DNA of 64,000 nt. Origin: JANRLF01 sp033762815 (lineage in GTDB: Bacteria; Bacteroidota; Bacteroidia; Chitinophagales; CAIOSU01). The stretch is taken from NCBI GenBank assembly GCA_033762815.1, contig JANRLF010000008.1, forward strand, positions 124,001-188,000, in the 5' to 3' direction. The notes under the pieces were generated by a model, which saw only the letters and a list, made by a program, of their open reading frames with translations, made no database searches and had not been told where the DNA came from. A program made the translations under genes and the position numbers. The number at the start of each line of letters is the position of its first letter. Positions within the stretch are counted from its first letter, which is position 1. Of the stretch, positions 9,424-20,600 are shown in pieces.

Positions 9424-11007
9424 TTAAGGCTTCAGCATTTTGTGGTTCAAATGGGTGCCACCCATTTGTAAATCAAGCAAATACATGCCTGATGAGAAAC
9501 CTTCGTCCAATTTTACCGTTCCCTTTCCAGATGGAATATTGATGCTTCTGACCAACGCCCCCTGAACGGTATAAACCTCCAAAGTGGCGTTGCCAATAAA
9601 CTCTCCCGTACTATATGCCATAACGGTTTCGCCAGCGCTGTAATAGGTTTTTATGAATGCATTGTCATCTAGCAAATCATTGATACCTACAACACAATCT
9701 ATGGTAGCATTCAAAACTGTTATTGAATCGTGCTGCAACTTAACACCCGCTATAATATTGGAAGCACAACCACTCTGTGATACCCGCACATCATAAAAAC
9801 CGGCATCCCTAACACCGGTGGCATACTCGCCATTAAAATTGGTCAGGTCAAAGTTGTCATTTCCCACAATTTGTACGTTTACATTAGAAAGCGGAGCACC
9901 ATTGCTTTGATTGGTAATCACTCCTTGCAGATAACAAGCCGGCGTATAGGTAGGTGTCAGTACAAACAATCCTTCTTCCATATCGCTAGTAAGAATGGTA
10001 CCTGAAGGCAAATAAGGGTAAACTCCCCAAGTACCCGCAAAACCGTCTTCCGACAAAAAGGGGCTGGTATCGTAATTGCCCACTTCAATGATATTGGCTG
10101 GGTCTTGCGCATCAGCAATGGTCACTCCAGCTTTATAATAAGCATTCACCAGATACCTGCCCACTACATGCACATTGTGCGGTATCAAACCTGAGCCTGG
10201 TTCTGACTGATATCTATCCAGTTCAGTAATATTGCCAAGGTTGCTTACATCATAAGAAGTAATGAAAGCGCTCCCTTTTTCATCGGTAGTGAACAATACG
10301 TTTCCATCATCGGACAACCAACAATTATGGGTATAACTATTGGGTGTTTGCTGGTCAGCGAGCAAAATAGGGTTGGCCTTATTGCTTACATCATACACTT
10401 GGAAAATACCATTGTAGATATTAGCCGTCCAAAGGGTATCATTTCTTGTAAAAGAGTCGTGTACATACTTTCCCTGTACTTTTCCTACCACGGTAGGGTT
10501 CATTGGATTGGCGTTAAGGTCAGCCATTAACACGCCGCGCATGTCAGTTGGAAGTGTTTTACCGGGAACGTTGAAGCCATTGACGTATAGATAGCCATTA
10601 TTGTCAATAAACAAGGTATGGCCGGTAGATAGGTTTTCAGCACCCGCAGTCCAATAGATAGAGTTGACAGCCGCTGGCAAACTACTTAAATCAACAATCA
10701 ATAGCCCATCGCTTGTTTCGTTGGTGGCGTAGGCATAATGACTCCAAGTTTTTACTTCGCGCCAAGTTGAAGAAGGACCCGAGATAAACTGTACCTCATA
10801 TACGCTATCTGGATTGGTAACATCCACAATTGACAAACCGTTGTAAGTACCTACTAAGGCATATTCTTTACTATTGGCCGTGTCGGCATAACCCCACAAA
10901 CTACTCAATTGCACAGGATAACCAAGCATATCACGGAAACGAATATTGTTTTGGGCTATAGACCCTATAGAAACTAATATGATGGCTAGGATGAAAAGAT
11001 GCTTCAT
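9424..11007 (-). CDS. Choice-of-anchor B / LVIVD-repeat protein with T9SS type A sorting domain
   Basis: 527 residues. A signal peptide (about 1-18, ending SIAQN) precedes beta-propeller-like LVIVD repeats such as GLSIVDVTNPDSVYEV and GLLIVDLSSL (about 30-350), then a carboxypeptidase-regulatory-like domain from CYLQGVITNQSNGAPLSNV (about 353-430). The C-terminal 80 residues (TLEVYTVQGALVRSI ... GMYLLDL) are a T9SS type A sorting domain that would be cleaved after outer-membrane passage. Predicted to be secreted or surface-bound; the ligand is unknown. It follows the PID-CTERM-like gene on the same strand with a terminator-like hairpin between them, so it may be transcribed separately. Confidence 0.9.
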   Translation of the reverse strand: MKHLFILAIILVSIGSIAQNNIRFRDMLGYPVQLSSLWGYADTANSKEYALVGTYNGLSIVDVTNPDSVYEVQFISGPSSTWREVKTWSHYAYATNETSDGLLIVDLSSLPAAVNSIYWTAGAENLSTGHTLFIDNNGYLYVNGFNVPGKTLPTDMRGVLMADLNANPMNPTVVGKVQGKYVHDSFTRNDTLWTANIYNGIFQVYDVSNKANPILLADQQTPNSYTHNCWLSDDGNVLFTTDEKGSAFITSYDVSNLGNITELDRYQSEPGSGLIPHNVHVVGRYLVNAYYKAGVTIADAQDPANIIEVGNYDTSPFLSEDGFAGTWGVYPYLPSGTILTSDMEEGLFVLTPTYTPACYLQGVITNQSNGAPLSNVNVQIVGNDNFDLTNFNGEYATGVRDAGFYDVRVSQSGCASNIIAGVKLQHDSITVLNATIDCVVGINDLLDDNAFIKTYYSAGETVMAYSTGEFIGNATLEVYTVQGALVRSINIPSGKGTVKLDEGFSSGMYLLDLQMGGTHLNHKMLKP

Positions 11008-11043
11008 GGGTTACTGATTAATGTAAAGTTACTTAAAATGCAA

Positions 11044-11066
11044 AAGGCCTGCCAATGGCAAGCCTT
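11044..11066 (-). terminator. Terminator-like hairpin after the PID-CTERM-like gene
   Basis: A 10-bp stem with one mismatch and a 3-base loop (AAGGCCTGCC / GGCAAGCCTT) lies 25 bases past the stop of the small gene; the minus strand continues with TTTTGCATTTT. Confidence 0.65.
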
Positions 11067-11090
11067 CTACTTATTTATATCCAATATCGC

Positions 11091-11300
11091 TTATTCGGAA
11101 GCAGATTTTCTTTTCATCAATCTTGAAGCTCCCATACTAGCGCCCGCAATCAGCAGCAATATAGCACCAGCATCAACAGGAATACCTGCGGGCGGCGGCG
11201 GCGGCGGCGGCGGTGCACCTGCGTACAACTGGCTAGCTGAAAACAATGCCAGTAGCAGCACAAGTGATAATTTATTGAAAACCGTTAGATTCATCTTCAT
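11091..11300 (-). CDS. Small Pro-rich PID-CTERM-like sorting-domain protein
   Basis: 69 residues. Order: signal peptide (about 1-27, ending SQLYA), a run of eight prolines (30-37), then GIPVDAGAILLLIAGASMG, a short Pro-Val-Asp motif followed by a single hydrophobic helix, and a basic tail RLMKRKSASE. This matches the architecture of the PID-CTERM tail of Bacteroidota, a presumed processing or sorting signal (motif Pro-Ile-Asp, helix, positive cluster), with Val in place of Ile. Almost nothing remains besides signal, proline spacer and tail. It starts 13 bases downstream of the stop of the 2011-residue T9SS protein, so the two are very probably co-transcribed. Function is unknown; the family name is from memory. 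Confidence 0.75.
   Translation of the reverse strand: MKMNLTVFNKLSLVLLLALFSASQLYAGAPPPPPPPPAGIPVDAGAILLLIAGASMGASRLMKRKSASE
11190..11213 (-). repeat. CCG trinucleotide run encoding polyproline
   Basis: Seven consecutive CCG codons plus one CCC on the coding (minus) strand encode the Pro8 spacer of the small protein. Such runs can change length in whole codons by slippage without breaking the frame. Confidence 0.9.
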
Positions 11301-11313
11301 CAGTAGCTTCTAA

Positions 11314-14300
11314 TTAATGGCCAACAAAAACTGATTTCACAAAGTTAACATTATTCCCTGAGATTTTCACATAGTAAATTCCATTAGCCAACTCGGGCAG
11401 TTCAATTTGCGCAGTAACAGCTTGCTCATCCAAGCTAATTGATGGCATCAACAATCTTCCAGTTACGTCTATCAAATCTACTTTCAAGCTTTGTCCGTAG
11501 GCTTTGTCAAAACGCACATTCAGTAAATTGCCAGCAACAAACACGTTCATGTTATTCACATCATTGTTGGAAATGCCTGAAATCACTTGCTCTTCTTCCA
11601 CTTTCAACAGTTGGCTATATGTAGCGGCACACTCTCCGTTATCAGCGGTTAACACCACTTCATAATCACCGGCTTGGGTATAGATGTGTTCGGCATTCAT
11701 GTCATTAGAGGTATAACCATCGCCAAAGCTCCAAGTGTAGTTGGTTGCACCAATAGTGTGGTTAATAAACTCTACTGCATCGATGGTATTAGCAACCAAT
11801 ATGGAAGGAACAAACGATGCAGTCACTTTGGTAGCCCCAGTAACCTCAATTACTTCACTCACTGCATAACCGGTTGCAGTGCTCAGGTTAAGCGTATAAG
11901 TACCTTTAGCCAAACCATTGGTAGCGATGGTACCGTTCATCACTTGTTGGTTGCTTACTTCATTGCCATCGGCATCAACGATTACCGCATTCCAAGCAAT
12001 TGGGGCTTTTGACTCGATAGTGATAGCTGCATCATTGCCTTCGCAAGTAGCTACTTGGCTAGCCACTTTCACTGGAGGATAGAAATGGATGACAAACCTG
12101 TCGGCAGCATCGCCAGGGGCGGCATCGAAGGTGTAAACATCATGCTCCCTTAAATCCTGCATCACACCAGTCAACTTGTCTTCCAAGTACACGAATGCGG
12201 TTGGTTCAAAATTGCTTAATTGTTGTGCGGTGATTGTATAGCTACCGGCCACTTTGGCTTCCATGTTCATTGGTACGCTCACCATACCTTCTAGTTTGGG
12301 CAAGGTATTCACCGCAAAAATACGCTCAGTGCTGGCATCGGCAGTGTACAATGATGGAACATTGGCACCACTACTCCTGCGCTTGTAAGCGTCAAAGTGC
12401 TTATCAAAGTTATGGGTAGCGTTATCAGAGAAACGAACCACGGTTTCGTCGCTATACCCAGCTCCATCCAACTTCAAGCTCAGATACTCATTATGTGGAA
12501 CAGTAGAGCGGTAGAAATTAGGATCCAAAGTGGTACGGGCCGTATTGTCCATATCCAAAGAGTAGGCACCAGGAGTATTTACTTTTACGAAGAAAGCCTG
12601 TGAAGAAGCAATGTTTTTAGTACCACCGTTAGTGCTGGCACCATTTACGTACGATACATATTGCTCGCTAACAGGATTCCAATAGTAGATAGCATCATCG
12701 ATTTGCGCAGGCAAGGTGTTGGCCACTACGTCCCAGTCAATTGGGGAAGCATAAGGATTGCCTACAAAGTTCCAGCCATCAGCTGTATAACGACCAGAAG
12801 ATACGTGCGTTACGGTGCGCGATTTTGCTCCGTTGTTCAGGGTTCCGGTCAAGTCAACCGTTACACCGCCGTTCATGCGCAGTGCCCAACCTTGCATAAC
12901 GCCCAACAAGTTACCAGCAGAAAGTGCGGCTGGTGTTGTCCAACCAATCATGGAGTCTACGTCAGCTATCGCTTCGTTATAGTAATAAAGGTTCGCCCAT
13001 GCTGAAGGGCTGGTAGTACCTGTAAAACCTTGCAACAATACATCGTCATTAAAGTCAACTACGGATGCATCGCTAAATGGCGAACTGAAATAACGGTATC
13101 CGGTACCGCCCGCAACATAACGCTGCACGGTTACATCACCATCCACATTACCATTCACATGCTGCACCAATCCGGTACCTGTTGCATCGGATGTGATGGT
13201 CAAGGTATTACCATTGGTTTTTAACGTTCCAGTGCTCAGTTTCAAGATATAAGGGATGCTCAAGCTGATATTGCTCATGTTTACGGTACTAGCAGCAACA
13301 TCTACAATCGCATTTCTGCTCAACACAAAGCTACCTGGGCCATTGATGGATTGGGTTGTGCCGTTGAACTTAAAGGTAGATAAAGCGGAGGATGCGGCAG
13401 GGTTAAAATTAAAGCTAGCACCTGAAGCAATGGTCACGTTGCCACTTACATTGGTGTTCATTGGCTGGTTGTTACCGTTCAAGTCAATAATGATGATACC
13501 TGAAGTTACTACCAGGTTGCCGTTCACCGTCCAAGTAGTACCCGTCGAACCGAAGTTGTTGTTCACGGTACCGCTCACGTTCCACTCAAAGTTGCCATAG
13601 GTACGGCCAGCCAATGATGGAGCGCTTACCTGTTGGTGCTTATAGTTGCTGCCAGCTTGGAAAGTAACTTTTGATTGTGGCTGGTTGAATCCAAAAGGAT
13701 TACCGCCGTCACCCGAAATGTAGGTGGAACCAGACTTGAAAGTAGCAATATTTTGGGTTCCGGTACTTCCGAAGGCATTGCCGTTCAAGTCCAAGGCTTG
13801 GAAAACAGAACCGTTTTCAAAGCTGATAGCACTGGCATCGGCTGCCAACAGTCTGTTGTCTCTGGCAACACCGCTGCCAGGTGTATTTTGCATGGTGATG
13901 GTGCCATTGATGCTGGCTGTCGCACCCGTCAACAAACTAATCTCCAAGGCATCGTTGCCATCGTACACCACTTGTGAACCAGTAGCTACTGAAAAGTCTG
14001 TACCAGTGAATCCTTGTATGCTCAAAGTACGGGTGGCCCCTGTTTGTGGACGGAAAGCTATAGTAGTATTGCCAGATACGGTAATCTGACCAACTGTTTG
14101 TGTTGGAACATTAGTGGCAATGGATGAACCACCTTGGTTGAACACCAAAATGTCAGTAGATGAAGGGGTGTTTCTTGCAGGTGTCCAGTTGCTAGCAGTA
14201 GTGAAATCCCAAGTACCAGTTGTCTTCACCCATGTATAGGTTTGGTTGTTGGCCTGGGCCGTAGGGATGTACAAGTTATCGAAAGATGCATATTCCCCAC

Positions 14301-17300
14301 TAGAGGTCGCATAATTCCAGAAACCGCCAGAATACATTAAATCGCTGGTGATATAGGTAGCATCTATTGCCGTGTTTGTAGTTGAATAACTTGCTGTGGA
14401 AGGATCAGGCATGTTAAAGCTGACCGATGAAGGAACGCCTTCGTTTTTAACAGCCAGTTTCCAGGTATTGGTAGTAGTATTAAAACTAACATACACACTC
14501 AACATATTATCACCATAATCGACCCCGTCTTGTATTACATCGGTCAAGGTGCCCATTAGGCCGTTCGTAAACCTCACCAGCCTAATATCATCATTGGAGT
14601 TGCTTTCACCATGAACGACAGCATATCCATTACCGCTTGTAGCAAAATTACTGCTGGTAGAGCCCAAAACATAAGCAGCACCGTAGTTGCTTGCGCCAAA
14701 TCCAGATGGGTCAGGACGGGTGTGGACCATGTTAAAATACCAAATCAATTCTGCAGAAGCATTATCGAAAACCGTACTGTATTTACCGCTCATATTAAAA
14801 GAAACATAAGCTTGTCCAGCTGGGTTACGGTTGTTAATATCCAAACGATTATTATAAATTTCCGCTTGTGTAGTAAGTGGCTCCGTTTCTGTCCAAGGTG
14901 TGCTGCCACCGCTTGAAGGGATACCTACCGTGGTGTTGTCCGTACGGTTGAAGTTATCGAACATCACATAAGGAGCTGTAAGGGTAGTAGCACTACCAGT
15001 CAATGCTGGAGTGGCGTACACTGGCCCACCGAAACAAGTACCGTTGCTGGTGTAAGCAAATACAAAGAAGTAATATTGTGTAGATGGGTTCAAGCCCGTG
15101 GCGGTAAAGGAAGTGCCTGTACCTGCTGCAACCACGGTACCGCCGCCTAAGCTTTGGCCTGCAGTATAAGGGGTACCATTAACAGGGGAAGCTGAAAGCG
15201 TGCTGCTGGTGCTGCGCACTACTAGGTAGCCATTGGCACTGCCGCTGAACGTACCCCCTACTTGGCTAGAAGTAATAGAACCCAAAGAAAGCCCCGTAGC
15301 CTGTGCAGGTGCCACACAAGCAGGAGTACCGGTACCTGTCAGGGTGATGGTGTAAGGGTTCTCATCCGGGTCATCGCTGGCAATAGTAAGCGTGGCCGTG
15401 CGGCTACCGCCTGCTGAAGGTGTAAAGGTCACCGTAAAGGTGGTGGTATTGCCTGCTACTATGAAACTTTGTGTACCGGTAAGGTCAACAGAGAAGTCAG
15501 CCGCATTGGTACCGCTTATTTGTACAATGGGTGAACCTGTCAAGGTCATCCATCCTGTTCCCAGTTGCTGTATGGTAAATACGGTATTGATAGGTGAACC
15601 TACGTTTGCGGTGCCCATATTGTAAGAACCGTTATTGGCGGCGCGGTCAACATTGATATCAGGAATGGTAGCGGTACCGTTCAAATCGATATTGTATGGG
15701 TTTTCATCGCTGTCGTTATTGGCAATGGAAATGCTGGCCGTACGACTGCCGGCAGCCAATGGTGCAAAAGTAATGGTAAAGGTGACCGAGCTGTTTGGAG
15801 CTACCGTATTGCTGGAAGGCTGGCTGATGGTATATTCGCTGGCATGTGTGCCCGACTTTACCACGATGGGCGAACCAGTGAGGTTGAGGGTGGATTGGCC
15901 AGTATTTTCTATTTCGAAACTGATTACCCTGCTACCGTTTACCAAAGTGAAAGGCACGTTATAAGAATTGCCGTCCTGAACAGTTGACCCAGCAATTCTT
16001 ACGTTGATTTCTGGAGTGATAGGCGTTGTGGCGTTACCGCTAATGGTGAAAGTGTAATTGCCTTCGTTGCTGTCATCGTTTACAATGGTAACGGTAGCAT
16101 TGCCTGATGCACCGGCGGCCGAAGGATTATAGCGAATATAAAAAGTGGACAAGGCACCACCAGAAATAACAGCCGCTGGCTGGCTAAGCACCGAGAAATT
16201 TGAAGCCCCAGGACCACTAATGGCTACTCTTGGGTTTGCTGTCAGATTAAGCGCGGTATTTGATGCGGTGTTATGGATTTCAAAGCCCAAATCTTGTGGT
16301 GTACCCACGGTAGTGCTAAACCCAGTGTAAGAGCCGCCTGATGGGATACTCACCGAGGCTGGGTCCAAAACATCAATTTCAGGTCCTACAATAGTTACCA
16401 CACCGCCTGCGGTTACGCTGCCCGATTTGGTGCCGGAAGCAAAAGTAAAGGCCGTATTGGCAAGGGCAGGAACCGAAACTGTGCGGCCTCCTACGGCTGA
16501 GGAAGCGATATCGGCTGTTATCCAAAAATAGTTGGCTCCCACGGGCAGTGATTGCGTAAGGCTACCAAAGGTAACAGTGCCTCCATTGGCAATGCTGGTT
16601 GCTGTAACAGATTTAATAGAACTGGCACTGGCAAAGCTAGTGCTGGTACCGTACCACAACTCAAAATTACTGATATCGCCCGCAAGGAAGGTGCCACCTG
16701 CGTTAAAGGCCAAGCTGTTCAACTCTCCGGCAGCAGAAGTAACATCTGCCCTGAAACGGGAAAGAATAACATCGCCCGTACCCCTAGCTTGGTTGTTAGC
16801 GGTAGTCTGGGGCATATTGGTATGGTCAAGAGTTATGGCTGGGGTGGCGGCAACTGTACCATCCAAAGAAATATCATCAAGTCGCACAGCACGACCAATG
16901 GCAGGGCGTGACCAGCGGAATTTTACATTGTTTACTGCAAATGTATTCGAGATATTCCAAGTAGAACTAACAAAGGTGGTGCTCGTAGGGGTACTCGACG
17001 TAAAATTCGCAGCAGTCCATGTCGCTCCTCCATCATTACTTAACTCAACGTACAGAGGTTGGTTAGGTGTGCCGGCACCAAAAGTCGCTACTTTGAAGGT
17101 GAGGCTCAGACCAGTATAACCTGACAAATTAAAGGTTTGTGAAATAATGTACTCACTTTGTGCATCTATTAACCAATAAGGGTTAGAAGGAGTCTGCTGT
17201 ATAGCAGAACCTCCATTATTGGTGTAAGTCCAACCTGAAAGTGCGCTTGAACAATCTGTTGTAAATATATTGGCTGCTGTCGTAGATAAGCTACAAATAA

Positions 17301-17349
17301 AAAAAACAAACAATACAATTGTACTCTTAAGTAGTCCTTTCAATTTCAT
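11314..17349 (-). CDS. Giant multidomain surface protein, T9SS type A sorting domain
   Basis: 2011 residues with a signal peptide (about 1-26, ending STTAAN). Visible modules: a jelly-roll-like domain (27-170), three consecutive choice-of-anchor D (ASPM/SPD-2/Hydin-like) repeats at about 326-438, 446-556 and 556-670, each ending in a version of ENPYxIxLxG; a fibronectin III-like domain (676-783); a lectin/LamG-like stretch starting FDNFNRTDNT (about 800-1010); a G8-like beta-helix start TWVKTTGTWDFTTASNW (about 1040); a PKD domain with YTWSFGDGYTS (1853-1920); and a type A sorting domain at the end. No catalytic motif was found, so an adhesin or structural surface role is the best guess. It is divergent from another giant surface protein and followed by the PID-CTERM-like gene. 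Confidence 0.9.
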   Translation of the reverse strand: MKLKGLLKSTIVLFVFFICSLSTTAANIFTTDCSSALSGWTYTNNGGSAIQQTPSNPYWLIDAQSEYIISQTFNLSGYTGLSLTFKVATFGAGTPNQPLYVELSNDGGATWTAANFTSSTPTSTTFVSSTWNISNTFAVNNVKFRWSRPAIGRAVRLDDISLDGTVAATPAITLDHTNMPQTTANNQARGTGDVILSRFRADVTSAAGELNSLAFNAGGTFLAGDISNFELWYGTSTSFASASSIKSVTATSIANGGTVTFGSLTQSLPVGANYFWITADIASSAVGGRTVSVPALANTAFTFASGTKSGSVTAGGVVTIVGPEIDVLDPASVSIPSGGSYTGFSTTVGTPQDLGFEIHNTASNTALNLTANPRVAISGPGASNFSVLSQPAAVISGGALSTFYIRYNPSAAGASGNATVTIVNDDSNEGNYTFTISGNATTPITPEINVRIAGSTVQDGNSYNVPFTLVNGSRVISFEIENTGQSTLNLTGSPIVVKSGTHASEYTISQPSSNTVAPNSSVTFTITFAPLAAGSRTASISIANNDSDENPYNIDLNGTATIPDINVDRAANNGSYNMGTANVGSPINTVFTIQQLGTGWMTLTGSPIVQISGTNAADFSVDLTGTQSFIVAGNTTTFTVTFTPSAGGSRTATLTIASDDPDENPYTITLTGTGTPACVAPAQATGLSLGSITSSQVGGTFSGSANGYLVVRSTSSTLSASPVNGTPYTAGQSLGGGTVVAAGTGTSFTATGLNPSTQYYFFVFAYTSNGTCFGGPVYATPALTGSATTLTAPYVMFDNFNRTDNTTVGIPSSGGSTPWTETEPLTTQAEIYNNRLDINNRNPAGQAYVSFNMSGKYSTVFDNASAELIWYFNMVHTRPDPSGFGASNYGAAYVLGSTSSNFATSGNGYAVVHGESNSNDDIRLVRFTNGLMGTLTDVIQDGVDYGDNMLSVYVSFNTTTNTWKLAVKNEGVPSSVSFNMPDPSTASYSTTNTAIDATYITSDLMYSGGFWNYATSSGEYASFDNLYIPTAQANNQTYTWVKTTGTWDFTTASNWTPARNTPSSTDILVFNQGGSSIATNVPTQTVGQITVSGNTTIAFRPQTGATRTLSIQGFTGTDFSVATGSQVVYDGNDALEISLLTGATASINGTITMQNTPGSGVARDNRLLAADASAISFENGSVFQALDLNGNAFGSTGTQNIATFKSGSTYISGDGGNPFGFNQPQSKVTFQAGSNYKHQQVSAPSLAGRTYGNFEWNVSGTVNNNFGSTGTTWTVNGNLVVTSGIIIIDLNGNNQPMNTNVSGNVTIASGASFNFNPAASSALSTFKFNGTTQSINGPGSFVLSRNAIVDVAASTVNMSNISLSIPYILKLSTGTLKTNGNTLTITSDATGTGLVQHVNGNVDGDVTVQRYVAGGTGYRYFSSPFSDASVVDFNDDVLLQGFTGTTSPSAWANLYYYNEAIADVDSMIGWTTPAALSAGNLLGVMQGWALRMNGGVTVDLTGTLNNGAKSRTVTHVSSGRYTADGWNFVGNPYASPIDWDVVANTLPAQIDDAIYYWNPVSEQYVSYVNGASTNGGTKNIASSQAFFVKVNTPGAYSLDMDNTARTTLDPNFYRSTVPHNEYLSLKLDGAGYSDETVVRFSDNATHNFDKHFDAYKRRSSGANVPSLYTADASTERIFAVNTLPKLEGMVSVPMNMEAKVAGSYTITAQQLSNFEPTAFVYLEDKLTGVMQDLREHDVYTFDAAPGDAADRFVIHFYPPVKVASQVATCEGNDAAITIESKAPIAWNAVIVDADGNEVSNQQVMNGTIATNGLAKGTYTLNLSTATGYAVSEVIEVTGATKVTASFVPSILVANTIDAVEFINHTIGATNYTWSFGDGYTSNDMNAEHIYTQAGDYEVVLTADNGECAATYSQLLKVEEEQVISGISNNDVNNMNVFVAGNLLNVRFDKAYGQSLKVDLIDVTGRLLMPSISLDEQAVTAQIELPELANGIYYVKISGNNVNFVKSVFVGH

Positions 17350-17621
17350 AAGTTCGGATTTTAAGTATCCCTAAGTTTTGAGCATGTAAAACTACTTCAG
17401 CCCCTTAAGTGGTTCAAGTTTTTTTGATTAACTGTTTGTTAACCAATAGGTATATTAATGTGAAAAATGAAGCTATCATATTGTTTTACAATAAATTACA
17501 AGTAGGTTAAGCATGCTATAAATTCTACATATTTAACCTTGGCTTTACATTGCTATAATATTAGCACACAGTTAGTTATGGATAAAGTCCTAATTTTGTA
17601 TGCTTGTCTATACATCCTACT
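17350..17621. promoter_or_regulatory. Divergent AT-rich control region between two giant surface-protein genes
   Basis: 272 bases with no gene, visibly AT-rich. On the plus strand TAATTTTG at 17591-17598 matches the -7 consensus TAnnTTTG, 24 bases before the ATG at 17622; no clear -33 TTTG sits at the right spacing. No comparable element was found for the minus-strand gene. No hairpin of note. Confidence 0.4.
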
Positions 17622-20600
17622 ATGAAAAGACTACTTTCGGCTATCACTTTATTGGCCCTTTTTTCGAACGCTTGGGCACAACTATATATCAATGAAGTAT
17701 CGAATGGCCCTTCAGGTGCGCAAGAATATGTGGAATTGGTGGTAGTGGGTACCCCCAACTGCACGGGCAGTTGTGTTGACCTACGGGGCTGGATAGTAGA
17801 TGATAATGACGGTACCTTTGCTACAGGTGCAGGCCAGGGCATAGCAGTAGGCCATATGCGTTTTGCAAACGTGCCACAGTGGCAATGCGTACCCATTGGT
17901 ACTTTAATCGTTATTTACAACGAATCGGACAGAAACCCTAGCATACCGCCTGACAACACCACTGGAACTGGCTGTGTGTATATTTTGCCCGGCAGTAGTA
18001 CCCTTTTCGAAAGAAGCTCCAGTACCACTTTCACAGGTCCTTATTCATCAGGCGGCTCATGGACTACGCAACAATTGAACAATACCAACGACTCCTACCA
18101 AGTGCGTGACCCATTGAACACTTCGGTGCCTTTCCATGCAGTTAGCTATAATAACAATTCCAGTAGTACCATTATTTATTTTTCAGGCACTGGCGGGGGC
18201 AATGTTTACTTCATGAACAATTCCACTAGTAACAACCCTTCCCTGCAAGCCAACTGGACCAGAGCATCAACCACCGGCAACGAAACCCCCGGTGCGCCGA
18301 ATAACGCCGCCAATGCAGCTTGGATCAACTCCATGAACCTCAACTGCTCAGGCACACCGCCCACGGTTTCCCTTTCCGTAAGCCCTAATGATACCGTATG
18401 CTTCGGCGATACGGTGATATTTACCGCAACCGCCAATGGTACGGGCACCTTCAATTTCAGCTCAGGGTATTTGGGCAGTGCCAATTTTGATACCGCCATT
18501 GCCAGCACCACTGGCCCTGTAAGCATTATTTATACCAACTCATTAGGTTGTAGCGATACCGCCACCATCAACTTCTTCGTGAAGGCTCTGCCCACGGTTA
18601 CTGCTGGCCCTGACCGTACCGTATGCGTAGGTCAAGCGGTACAGTTGGTTGCCAGTTCGGCAAGCGGCGGGGTGTACCTATGGAACGATGGAGTGGCCAA
18701 CGATACCAATGTGGTCAATCCTGGCACCACCACCACCTATACGGTTACTTTTACTGATATCGTTTCCGGTTGTAGGGATATCGATACGGTGGTCGTGAAC
18801 TATAACCCTAACCCCACAGTTAACGCAGGTATTGACCGCATTATCTGTTTGAACGATTCCGTAGTGTTGATTGCCACCGCTTCGTCGTCTGGTACCTTTA
18901 GCTGGGATAATGGGGTAAACAACGATAGCAACCTAGTGGCCCCTAATGACACTACCACTTATGGAATCACCTTTACCGATGGCAGTACCGGATGTTCCAG
19001 CAATGACTTCGTAACGGTATTTGTCAATCCATTACCCACTGTCGATGCGGGTAATGATACGGCCATTTGTTCAGGCGGAACGGCCTTCCTGAATGCGGAT
19101 AGTCCCATACCGGGCAGCTACCTATGGAGTACTGGTCAAACCATTAAAAATGACACGGTAAGCCCCTTATTGACCACGGAATATTTTGTGACCTTAACGG
19201 CAGGAAACGGTTGCGCATCTATCGACAGTGTAACGGTAACGGTTAACTCCCCTCCCACTGTTAACTTAGGAAACGATACCAGCCAATGTGGCGGCTCGGT
19301 GGTTTTGGATGCAGGCAACCCCGGAGCCACCTATGCTTGGTTCCCAGGCTTATCCAATCAGCAGACTCTAACCGTATCCACTACAGGCAGCTATTCGGTA
19401 ACGGTAACGGATGCCAATGGCTGTTCGGGCACCGATAATATCAATGTTACCATTAATACCCTGCCGATTGTTAACTTGGGCAATGATACCACGGTATGTG
19501 GCAGCAGTTTTGTGCTGAATGCTGGCAATGCTGGTAGCACCTATGCGTGGTCGCCAGGTGGGCAAAATAGCCAAACCATCACTGTTACTATCACGGGCAA
19601 CTATTCCGTAATAGTTACCGATGCCAATGGCTGTACGGGAACTGACGCTATCAATATTACCTTAATTATCCCGCCAATAGTATCAGCAGGCAATGATACC
19701 AGTATCTGCAATGGCGGCACGGCGGTGCTTAATGCCAGCTCCAGCAGCAGCGGCACTTATACATGGAGCACTTCCCAATCAGGACAAAGTATTACCGTAA
19801 GCCCCAACGCTACTACAGATTATATCGTGTCTTTGACGGTGGGTAGCGGATGTATTGATACCGATACAGTGAGAGTAACGGTAAATGCTTTGCCCAATGT
19901 AACAGCCAATGACCCTACCATTTGTCAAGGACAATCAGCCATACTGACGGCAACCGGAGCGGTGAGTTATACCTGGAGCACTAGCCAAACGGGAGCCAGC
20001 ATAACTGTTTCGCCAACCACCAATACTACGTATACAGTTACTGGTACTGATGCCCAAGGCTGTACCGCTACAGATGATGCAGAAGTTACCGTGGCACCTG
20101 CACCTATTGCCAATGCCGGGAACGACCAAAGTATTTGTCCTGGAACCAGCGCCACTTTGACCGCGACTGGCGGACAAAGCTATAATTGGAGCAGCTCACA
20201 AACGGGAGCCAGTATTACGGTATCGCCTGCAGCCAGTACCACCTATACCGTAACCGTAACCGATGCAAACAATTGTACTGCCAGCGACGATGTTACGGTA
20301 AATGTCTATCCTGCAATAAGTATTACCGCCAATCCGACGAATACCTCCTGTGCTAATACCGTGGATGGCAGTATTACGGTAAATGTTTTGGCTGGCACCG
20401 CCCCCTACACGTTCATTGTGGCCGGCAGTAACCTGGCTTCATCGAATAGTTCCGAATTGTTCGATAATCTTACAGCAGCTACTTACACAGCAAATGTGAT
20501 TGATGCCAATGGTTGCCAAGCTAACCTAACTAATATCTTAGTAGATAGCCCTACCCCGCTGCAATATACTGTTGACAGTACTAATCCTAGCTGCTTTGGA

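Noticed and set aside
16532..17119. Long plus-strand frame (195 codons) inside the giant T9SS gene
   Set aside because: Antisense shadow of the repetitive Thr/Val/Ser-rich gene; no start context or recognisable domain.
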